The notes beneath the pieces were generated by a model, which saw only the letters and a program-made list of their open reading frames with translations, had not been told where the DNA came from and did not search any database. Source: Cercis canadensis (taxonomy: Eukaryota > Streptophyta > Magnoliopsida > Fabales > Fabaceae). Taken from it: a stretch of 64,000 nucleotides of DNA. Made by a program: the position numbers and the translations under genes. Positions 36,166 through 45,184 of this stretch are shown here, piece after piece. The stretch is from the NCBI GenBank assembly GCA_003255065.1, contig QAOA01005727.1:62001-126000 (forward strand). Reading direction: 5' to 3'. Within the stretch, counting starts at the first letter, position 1, and the number at the start of each line of letters is the position of its first letter.

Positions 36166-36567
36166 ATGTCAAGAAGCCGTCGGAGTCCTCCTGTATGGTT
36201 GCTATCAAGGTTTAATGATAATTACGAAAGCGAAATAAATTTTGATCCAAAGGAATATTATGCTGGTTTGCATCGGGAATGGGCATATCGGTTGGATGAA
36301 TTCGAAGATTTGGCACAACAATTACAATCACTTGGAGCTCCACCTATATATAGATGGTCGTTAAGAATGGCTCGAAGAAATCAACATGACTATGAGGAGG
36401 TCATTCAAGAAATCAGGAGGGAGAACAATCAAATGTTAGTTCGTAGATGCCGCTACTATTTGTTAAAACTATCTAAGAAACAAGCTGTTGCTATGCATCG
36501 TGAGTTATCAATCACAGAGATTCAGACTTTAATGAATAGCCTTGATTACGCTACTGATGACGATTAA
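36166..36567 (+). CDS. Unknown MULE accessory ORF B
   Basis: An intact 133-residue frame beginning MSRSRRSPPVWLL. It is highly charged, with many Arg/Glu pairs and probable helices (WAYRLDEFEDLAQQLQSLG; EEVIQEIRRENNQM), so coiled coil or nucleic-acid binding is plausible but unproven. It ends with an acidic YATDDD tail, similar in style to ORF A. A 3' splice-like TCACAG ends 9 bases before the ATG, which may link it to ORF A as a downstream exon. No known family is recognised. It is the only open frame in this MULE with no internal damage apart from the first part of the transposase. Confidence 0.45.
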   Translation: MSRSRRSPPVWLLSRFNDNYESEINFDPKEYYAGLHREWAYRLDEFEDLAQQLQSLGAPPIYRWSLRMARRNQHDYEEVIQEIRRENNQMLVRRCRYYLLKLSKKQAVAMHRELSITEIQTLMNSLDYATDDD

Positions 36568-36949
36568 AATTATGTATTTATATAAAAAAAAAATGAATGT
36601 GTTAGTTACAATTTGATGTACTTTATTGAATGTACTAATTTAAGTATGTTTTATATATTGATATATTTATCTTCATAGTTTTCCTGATTCGTAGTATCTT
36701 CTAATATCAGTATATGGGTATCTTTGTGTATGTTTAATGTAATATGTTTAATAAAATGTAGCATTTCTAAACATGGCATCATAAAATGTCTGCATATATA
36801 AGATAATGTCAATGTTATAACAATATTCATCAATAATAAACATAGTACTAAAAAAAGTCACGATCATGATCCTGGTGCTGCTGATCTGGAACTGTAGGAT
36901 CCACCATATCTGGATCAACATAGTCACTAAATTGTATCCTGTAGCCATC

Positions 36950-39900
36950 TTAGTCCGTCGGATAGGAACGAGGAGGAGCAGGTGGAGTCATGTATATCGG
37001 TCCAGGTACGTAATAATCCTCGACAAGTGCAGTCGCAGGGCCAACTGTCAGACCCAGATCAAGTGTCAGGTTAGCAGTTGAAGGCGGTACCATAACATTT
37101 GTGCCAAAAATGTTACATGGGGGAGAACCTACTCCACCCATGTTACCCTGACCCATCATGTTCATAGTGTACTGTGGAGGCTCCAAGCCTGGCTGCAACT
37201 GAGACATGTCCATAGTGGCCCAGGGTGTCAATGTCGCAACATGAGAACGACTACGCAAAGTACGTGATGACCCAGAACGCCTATTGAACGACGTTGACCG
37301 TGATGCCGACTTAGATGCCGAAGGATCGACATGTGGGACATGCGGAGAGTGTGGTCGCGCTGGCTCCCCCTGTGCTTGTGGACCGCCAAACTAGGGGGAA
37401 TAGGAACGCCCCACTGAGCAAACACCTGAGACACTGATGCCTGTACCTACTGTTGCAATGTAATTCATTGTTGCGGTGTCAACTGCACATCCTGAGGTGG
37501 ACTCTGGAATACAGGCGCTCCTTGACACACTGGTCGCTGATATGGTGGCACCTGACGTGGCAAATCCTGCTAGGGTGGACCCCTATAGGGGGCATCCGCC
37601 TGCGGTGGATCCTGCTGTGGTGGAATCCCCTCGCCCTAATAACAACATATAGTGTGAGTTTAAAAAAACTAACATTATCTTACATTGCCTAAAATCTAAT
37701 ACAACTTAGATTAAGCTAACCTGATAACCCCGTGCTGCGCTCGGACTAATCCACCTCCGAGTAACCCGAAGGTACCACGACATATAATCAGGTGAAGTGC
37801 CAAGCCCCTGAGCCATCTTCTGTATGTGGTCCCGTCGCTGCTCTCACTGACGGTAATATACATAATGGGCTATCCTCCAATCAGTATTTGTCTTCCCTCG
37901 TATGCTACAGCTCTCTAATTCATCATCATATGACGGAGGAGGACGAGGAATGAACTGCATACTACCGAACTGACGGACGACTCGGTCCGGGTAATGTCCC
38001 TCTATTACATTAAATGCACAGAGGGACACCCGAACAATCCAAATATGAGCTCTAACAGTACACACATGTGGCAACTGATGATGAAGATACGGCTGCCACA
38101 CAACCTGTGCAATAAAAAAATTGAGATTATAATCTAATCATATAATTTGTACATTTATTCAGTAATGAACAGATCCACAATATTTATCATTAATTCACAT
38201 GCTCATCGCCAAGATAATCAAAAGCGCGACGGAAGGCCAAATGATTCCTATCGAATCCGATATGGTTATAACGTAATGACTTCCTCCACCTAATACATAA
38301 ATGAAACTTATACAAAAAGAAATACACAAATAAATCTTATATGTATGAACAATCAAATCAAGTTATGGTTTACAAACCTGCATGCAAGTGGAAGGGAAAA
38401 TGGCTCAAGGACAATAGTGGGAGACGGACACAATGTCGGAAATCTCTCATAGGCCCATACCTGTAGAAGGAATAGGCATTCTCCAACCTCGGTGCTCCGG
38501 CCAATACTAAAGTTACACAACCCCCTATATAGCTGTGCAAGAATAGCCGACCCCCAACTGAATGTGCCTGAGCTGTCGAAGTCCTCCAAGAGCTCCAAGT
38601 ACATGAGGTGGATGTGGTTCCCAGTAGTGTCTGGGACCAGCCACGTCCCTAGCAACAACAGAATATATGCCCTGGCATGGTACTCCAAGATATGTGGCAG
38701 AGCATCTGGTGGACAGCTGAAAATGTCTGTCTCAGCCATGACAAGCGAACTCAGGAACCGTTAATGGCACCCTCAGCTGGCACCACTCCCAGTAGACGAA
38801 AAACCTCGTCATGCCACAATCGATGATAGCTCCTCCAACCAACTACACTACCATCAACAATGAGGCCTAATAAGGTCGCCACGTCCTGTAGGGTAACGGT
38901 GCACTCCTCGAAAGGCATGTGAAATGTGTGAGTCTCTGGGCGCTACCGCTCCACTAATGCAGATAGGAACTGCACGTCTAACTGCATGGGGCTCACACGA
39001 CAAACTACACCAAACCCTGCCCTAGTAAGATATGGGATCAATCTCTGATCCGGCTCAGGTAAGTGCCTGTGACTACGAGGACGAAGCAACCTCGATCCCT
39101 AATATAAACCAAAATAAGATTTATTAAACTAACAAATATACCGAAAAAATAGTAAGTTACAAGGCATAAATCCTATCCCTAAACCTTAAACCATAATCAT
39201 AAATCCTAACCCTAAACTAAAAAAAATAAAACATACAATTCCATATCATCAACTCAACAATTAGAGTTTAGGGTTTGGGTTTACGATTTTTAAGTTAAGA
39301 TTTGAGATTTGAGGTTTTTGAATGAGGTTAGAGGTTTAGATTTTTATAAAGGAGTTTAGGGTTTCAAACTTTAAGATTAGGGTTAAGGTTTAGGGTTAAA
39401 GGATAGTACTTTAAGTACTTACGGATTCTGACTTCAAGTTTAGGGTTTTAAATTAGGGAATATGGTTTATGATTTTCACTTATGATTTAGGGTTTTGGGT
39501 TTGTGGTTACCAGTTGGGATTTACGGTTTACGGTTTCAAGTGGGGAAACACTTTTTTGCCTAAACAGTCAACATCAAATAGCCAAAACCGTTTAAATTTA
39601 ACCATAAACTCTAAAACATAAATTTAAGTTAACATAACACATACACTTTATCAATTTAATTATTCCTAATAATTAATTTAAACTAAGTAATCAATTATAC
39701 TAGTTAAATAAATTCTACTAAGAAATTAAAACTAACAAATTAATATAACTTTTTAAATCTAAACTATAGTAAGACAAATTAATAACAAATAAACTTCAAA
39801 TCTAAATTACCAATTTAACTCTAACAATTTAATAATTAAAAATAATAATGCAGTAAATAATAAAGATAAATTTATAACTTCAAATGACAATAAAATTAAA

Positions 39901-40001
39901 CTCAAAAATAACTTACTAACCTCATTGTTCCAAATATCATTTGAAACATGGTCTGGTTGTAAAGTTAACAATGAAGCATCGACTGGTCCAGGAATTGCCA
40001 T
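36950..40001 (-). pseudogene. Plant mobile domain (PMD, MAIN-like) gene relic inside the MULE
   Basis: Five exons on the minus strand: 39921-40001 (MAIPGPVDASLLTLQPDHVS...), 38378-39098, 38199-38289, 37721-38104 and 36950-37635. The joined length is 1963 bases, one off a multiple of three, which agrees with the frameshift I see near 38720. The PMD signature is clear: RAGFGVVCRV, FEECTVTLQDVATLLGL, VDGSVVGW, HARAYILLLLGTW and PDRVVRQFG. This is the plant mobile domain of MAIN/MAIL proteins ('serine/threonine phosphatase 7 long form homolog'), though no phosphatase domain is present. Stops occur in exon 2 (ERxRPE, Trp codon to TAG), exon 4 (YRQ-stop) and several places in exon 5. The proline/glutamine-rich C-terminus ends PPRSYPTD. 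Confidence 0.85.
39160..39545. repeat. Degenerate telomere-like repeats in a PMD intron
   Basis: TTTAGGG and its inverse CCCTAAA, with many near variants (tttagggttt, gatttagggttttggg), fill much of the first PMD intron. This is a degenerate interstitial array of the plant telomere word. The inverse orientation at 39175-39215 precedes the forward orientation from about 39260. Confidence 0.75.
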
Positions 40002-40159
40002 TTCTATAAGTCTAATGAAATGAAAATGACAAGGCAGAGGAGGGTGGCAATGGAAGAGAGGAATGGCAATGGAAGAGAATGAAGGTGAAGAGGTGAAGAA
40101 GAGGCTGGAGGGGGAAGGTGAAAGGGTGGGGGGGTCAAAGGCCAACGGTCAACCTCAGG

Positions 40160-40460
40160 ACTAAGGAAAACGCTGATTTGATTCTGCATTTTTTTTTAAA
40201 AAAACGCAGAATTATTTCAGCATTTTATACATAAAACGCGGATTTGATTCTGCGTTTTTCATTGGAAAACGCAGAAGTCAACTTCGCGTTTTCCTTAGTC
40301 CCGAGGTCAATGTCAGCTGGCCATTTTTCAATTCAGTGTTTTATCATTTTTCAATTTGGCGTTTATTACTTAAAACGCAATTTTAATTCCGCGTTTATTG
40401 ATTAAAACGCGTAATTGATTTGGCGTTTTCTTACAAAAATACATTAACGTTTATTACATT
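40160..40460. repeat. Right subterminal repeat cluster of the MULE
   Basis: Words such as AAAACGC(A/G)GA, GATTTGATTCTGCGTTTT and GGCGTTT recur in both orientations. An inverted pair GACTAAGGAAAACGC / GCGTTTTCCTTAGTC lies at about 40158-40172 and 40284-40300. This cluster mirrors the left one at 31960-32290. Confidence 0.7.
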
Positions 40461-40549
40461 TAAAAACTGACCTATTTCTGTAATTATTTTTAAAACTAAC
40501 CTAATTACAAATTTTTTTAGTTAAATTACATTATTTTAGTTAATTTTTC

Positions 40550-40607
40550 ACTAATCTCATGTAGTATGACATACTACATAAATATAAAAAGTATTTAAGA
40601 AACCTCC
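40550..40607. mobile_element. MITE, right part, split by the MULE
   Basis: ACTAATCTCATGTAGTATGA through GTATTTAAGAAACCTCCT aligns with the right half of the uninterrupted MITE near 19.1 kb. Together with 31738-31875 it rebuilds one MITE into which the MULE inserted. Confidence 0.72.
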
Positions 40608-40622
40608 TATATTTATAACATC

Positions 40623-40705
40623 ACAAATCCGGATCATTTGATCCAACCGGTTAGACCGTACTTATCCTCAAAAACGATTCGAGGTCGGTTTTTAAAACAT
40701 CGGTA
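40623..40705. repeat. hAT-end remnant
   Basis: AACCGGTTAGACCG and GGTCGGTTTTTAAAACAT resemble the right terminus of the hAT element at 31696 (CGGTCCGATTTTTAAAACAC). This is a fragment only, with no paired end. Confidence 0.4.
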
Positions 40706-40989
40706 AGAATGTTTGTGGAATTCGTGGGACCGTTAGCCGCCATTGCTAACCTATGGTAGGACGCCACGTTGAGACACTTCATCTTCGCGGCTTCGACCTC
40801 CTTGTGGAGTGGCATCCACATCAAGTGTGAAGCTGGTAGGATGAGGTACCCGCCGCGTATGGTGAACCTCTACTGACTTCAACTGCAACAGGCGCTGCCG
40901 GACATATACAAGTTGATCATATCCACGTGTACGGTATAGATGACGTCCCACGCTATGCGATCGTGCGGAGCACCATCTTTTAACTTTTT

Positions 40990-41617
40990 CGTCTCCCACA
41001 TCAAAATTCTCAAAATCTAACCTTGCCTATTTGGTAGATCACGCCGCGAGCCCCGTCCGTACAATCTCCGGCGTGTTTTCCGGTTGGTCGCCGCCGGCAA
41101 GTTCATTGAGTCTCTGTTTTCATTAATCCTGAGGGTATGTATGTATCATTGAGATTCTTGGTTTCTTGTGCTCGGAGGCCTAGGGTTAGGGTCATATCTT
41201 TTTTGACAATCTCTGCTTACTACAAAATGAAGGGAAAAAAATAGAGATCAAAAGCGATAACAATATCGTTCTTGTTTACTGTTTTCGAATTCAAATCAAA
41301 TCATGTAATGCGACGACATGGTGTAATTGCATTTCACTAGTCTGACTGAAAATTTATGAGTTTTGGCGTCTGGAAAGATTACAATTTAACATGCATTTTT
41401 TTTCTGTTTACTTTTAAGTTGGTTTCGTATGCTCATTATTAGCAGGCAAGTTGTTTGGTTACAAAAGCAGAGCTTAGTAGCTCTCAATGGCTTAAAATGC
41501 TGCTTCTAAAGATGGTGAGAAGTTTCACAGTGTATGACATACTCATTTATTTGTTATAGAAAGGCCAGTATTGCAAGGATTGTCTTATCAGCAAGGAACT
41601 TCTGTGAAGAAAGGGCA
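40990..41617 (+). other. 5'UTR region of the TDBD gene
   Basis: GC-richer DNA from about 41030 (ending near 41135 at a GGTATG donor-like site) and a second exon-like stretch near 41560-41617 precede the ATG. The exact splicing of the leader is uncertain. No upstream long frame was found. Confidence 0.45.
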
Positions 41618-44231
41618 ATGGTATGTTTCATGTTTCCATTTTATGGAATTTGAGGTTTCAAATTACATTTTCCAATGTATCTTTGTTATTGTCAGAAATG
41701 GGACAACTTAAAAGGCAAAAGGAATGGTGAAATGAGTAATTTGAGTTTTCTGTTCATAGCTTTTGGTCCATTTTCAATTTTAACAACAGCTAGATATATA
41801 TGAGTTTAACAGGAAAATGTAAGGAGGATATTTACCATTGGATATTTAATTACATTTGGTTGGGTTGTTGGAAAACACGAGGGAATGGATAAGGATGGAA
41901 AGGAAAAGCTTTAAAATGATAGAGAAATTTATCTGAATGTTTTACTTATTATACTGATTTGATCACTAAGTTAACTTTGCTTACTCTATTAGATTATACA
42001 CTCTTGTTGAGTTTGAATATATTTTATCCCTTCTGCCTGATTTTATTTATTTATTACGTTTCTGCCAATATGTTTATCTTAATATTATTATGTGAACATA
42101 TTTGGGGCTCTGATTTGCTTCTTTTTTTTTTTTTTTGCCAGAGCTCTGATTTGCTGTTGATAGTCAAATTTTATTATTATAAATTAATGGGTCAATAGAA
42201 TCCAAGTGATGAAAAGGTTTTACACTGGCCAGTGTTTTCTTTATTCCATGGTTTTTAATGGCACTTGTATGATTATTTAGTAATTGCTTATGGGGCTCTT
42301 TCTAAGGAATTTTTTTTATCACAGTCGTTCCACAATCAAGGATTTTGGATGGCAAAGAGTCCTGGGTGTTTGAATGATGGTGACATGACTTATGACAATT
42401 CTTCTAGAATAGAGTCCAAGCGTCCTCATCAGTGGTTCATGGATGGCCCTGAAGTGGATCTGTTTCCTAATAAGAAACATGCTGTAGAGGTTCCAAACAA
42501 CAATTTACTATCAGGGACGGTCAGCTCCAATATTTCTCCATGGGGAAATTCCTCAAGTTTTCATTCATTCACTGGTCATATAACTGACCGATTATTTGAA
42601 TCAGATGTTGCAACTAGGAATATGAATTTTGATACAAGAAACATTCAATCTGTTAGCATTGATAAGTTGAATGTGGGAAGAAAGGATAGCATAGATCCCT
42701 TTGATTGTGATTCCTCATTTGGTTTATCAATGTCCCATACATTCGAAGATCCTCAGTCAGGTCTAAACTATGGTGGAATTAGAAAAGTTAAAGTTAGCGA
42801 GGTGAAGGAATCTGAGAATGTTGTGTCTGTTCCAACAAGTCATGCCTATGATAGGGGAGTTAACAACATGTCAAATCCTCGTGCGTACAACAAGGGGGCC
42901 ACTAACTCCATATCAATGAGCCTCTCCTACAACAAGCAAGATGACAATATCATATCCATGGGTGACACTTATGGCAGGACGGATAACAATTTCATTTCAG
43001 TGGGTCAATCTTATAACAAGAAGGATCACAGCTTATCTATAGGTCAAACCTACAAAGAGATTTGTAATACAATATCAATTGATCAAGCATTCGACAAGGG
43101 GGATAATAGTATGATATCGATTGCTCAAGCTTACAACAAGGAAGATGACATTTCTTTGTCAAGAGACCGCATATTTAATAAGGGCGAAGATGGCACCATT
43201 TCCATGGGTCACCCCTACCACAAGAATGGAAATGATATGTTATCAGTTGCTCATTCTTATAATAAAGAAGAGAGCACTATCATATCCTTTGGCGGCTGTG
43301 ATGATGATAATACAACTCCTTCTGGCAGACTCATATCCAGCTATGAACTGTTGATTGGTCAACCACCCACACAGAAGTCAGAAACTGTAAATGAGAGAGA
43401 GTTGGTTAAACTTAATTCTGATTCGCTTTTCAGTACACCCTCTATATCTGCATCTGGAACTGAAAATGTTCCCAAGACAAAAGAGGAGGCTAAAATGTCT
43501 AAGAAGGTTCCTTCAAATAACTTCCCTTCGAATGTCAGAAGTTTGCTGTCCACTGGTATGCTTGATGGAGTTCCTGTAAAGTATATGGCCTGGTCACGGG
43601 AGGTAAATCTTAGTACTCATGAGTTCATCTTTTACTGTAGCGTATATTTTGATGACATGTCTGGTTCTTCCTATGCTTGTTAGAAGGAACTCCGGGGTGT
43701 TATAAAAGGTTCTGGATATCTATGCAGCTGCCAGTTGTGTAATTTTTCCAAGGTAAGTTTGTTAAACTCTATGATTGAAGAAGACCAACACTTTTTGAGC
43801 CAAATTGCTGTCTCTGACTAATATTAGGTATCTCTAGGTGATTAATGCATATGAATTTGAGCGACATGCTGGTTGCAAGACAAAGCACCCCAATAATCAC
43901 ATTTACTTTGAGAACGGGAAGACTATATATGGGATTGTCCAAGAGCTTAGGAGCACTCCGCAGAATATGTTATTTGAAGTTATTCAGACAATAACCGGTT
44001 CACCTATTAATCAGAAATCGTTCCGCATTTGGAAAGGTGATCTAATTTCTCTCCTTGAATTAATTCTCATTTTTAGATTGACTTATAGTCTGACATGTTA
44101 ATTGCTTCTATTGATGCAAAATGCTTTGTCATTGTGATATTTTTTCCTCTCATGTTGGGTATCTTTGATCCTTTACAGAATCCTTTTTGGCTGCAACACG
44201 TGAACTTCAGCGAATATACGGAAAAGGATGA
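41618..44231 (+). CDS. TDBD (Jas TPL-binding domain) protein
   Basis: Coding exons are 41618-41620 (the ATG alone), 42325-43602, 43684-43752, 43838-44036 and 44179-44231, giving 1602 bases or 533 residues. The N-terminus reads MSFHNQGFWMAKSPG, which requires the split ATG; family members as I recall them begin MSFQNKGFWM. Residues about 170-325 are a degenerate repeat array (next feature). The conserved C-terminal region (about 398-530: FPSNVRSLLSTGMLDGVPVK, CSCQLCNFSK, NAYEFERHAGC, ITFENGKT-like YFENGKTIYGIVQEL) is the Tify/Jas TPL-binding domain (PF16135) found in At5g13660-like proteins and before the PHD/acetyltransferase part of IDM1-like proteins. This one has no PHD or acetyltransferase domain. 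A nuclear role is inferred. An extra G near 44226 ends the frame at GKG-stop rather than GKDEVKLLL. Confidence 0.85.
42835..43290 (+). repeat. Coding repeat array in the TDBD protein
   Basis: About nine to ten degenerate units of roughly 15-18 residues, each like (A/S)YNK-(x)DDN-(x)ISMG-(x). Examples include SYNKQDDNIISMGDTY, QSYNKKDHSLSIGQTY, QAFDKGDNSMISIAQAY and HSYNKEESTIISFGG. A Tyr/Phe-Asn-Lys core alternates with an Ile-Ser-hydrophobic-Gly core. Low-complexity regulatory or scaffold function is possible; no catalytic motif is seen. Confidence 0.8.
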
Positions 44232-45184
44232 AGTTAAGCTATTGTTATGAAGGAGCATAATTTGAATTTTAAGGTAGGAACGTCATCCTTGTTTGTTGCA
44301 TAGGAATAATCGTTTGGATATACCTTCTACTGACTGATTATCAACACTAACCTATGTGTTTGAATTGTTCTCTAATTTGAGGCCAAGTCACCATGGTGAA
44401 TATAGAAACAGAACATATTTATTGTTCATTGGATGTATCATGACAGCATGTTGTCAGTAACTTTCATGAAGGGAAAATAGGAAATTGAATTTGATATAAT
44501 TCTGTCTCATTAGTAGAACAAAATACTCAGTCTGTGTGCTTGTTCCCCAAATCATGTCAATTAATTTTGTATATGATACATTCTTGGATGCAGTTAATTT
44601 AATTATATCTTCTTTTTCAAAGATAATGTTCTATCTTCTGTCTTGATTTTCTTTTTTTCTTTTTTCTTTGGATTATGTGCCCTACTATCCAAGCAGTATT
44701 TATTCAAATTCTGTTTAGCTGTCCAATAGGTGTCAGCATTGCTGGCTTCTTAGTTTTGGATAAACCTGGTCCATTTTTCTGATGCTGAAAAGAGTAAAAG
44801 GAAAATGAAACTTCATGTTTGACACACTTGTAAAATTCTGTGGTGACGGGGTGAGTCTACTATATTTATATTAGATATTCAAAGTTGTATATATTCAACT
44901 TATTTGAAATTTTATGATCCTGTGAGTTAATACTTGTCATCAACTTTGCAACAATATAATGAATATATCTGAGGTTGCAACATATTCTTCTAGGGGATTA
45001 TCTTCCTGCCTTGTTGAGACATCTTATTGTTACATTAAAAACTCTACTCAGGTACACTATAATTGAAAGATCAAACAACTAGATACCTATTTAGCAGCTT
45101 TTGTTTCATAGACATTTGGAGAGTGCATGGTAGCATGAATGCTCCAGGATAGTTGAAATTTAGATAGTAATTAATAGGAAGTCC
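44232..45184. other. Intergenic between convergent TDBD and WAT1 genes
   Basis: The DNA holds the 3'UTR of the TDBD gene and then that of the minus-strand transporter. It is AT-rich, and I see nothing else in it. Confidence 0.5.

Larger units (their letters stand above)
31867..40558. mobile_element. 8.67 kb Mutator-like element (MULE) carrying a PMD gene
   Basis: Boundaries are 31876-40549. The first roughly 100 bases and the reverse complement of the last roughly 100 align as imperfect terminal inverted repeats. Both start GAAAAA-T-AAC-AAAATAATG and share TAATTAGGTTAGTTT and GGTCAGTTTTTA. The 9 bp flanks GCTAATCTC (31867-31875) and ACTAATCTC (40550-40558) differ at one base and fit a Mutator target duplication. 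The related MITE near 19.1 kb has a single GCTAATCTC at this point, giving an empty-site comparison. Inside are a MuDR-type transposase relic (+), two unknown ORFs (+) and a plant mobile domain gene relic (-). All long coding regions carry stops or frameshifts, so the copy is probably no longer autonomous. Confidence 0.88.

Noticed and set aside
36653..36948. Minus-strand frames beyond the PMD stop
   Set aside because: They lie downstream of the PMD stop codon in AT-rich DNA and have no similarity to PMD C-termini.
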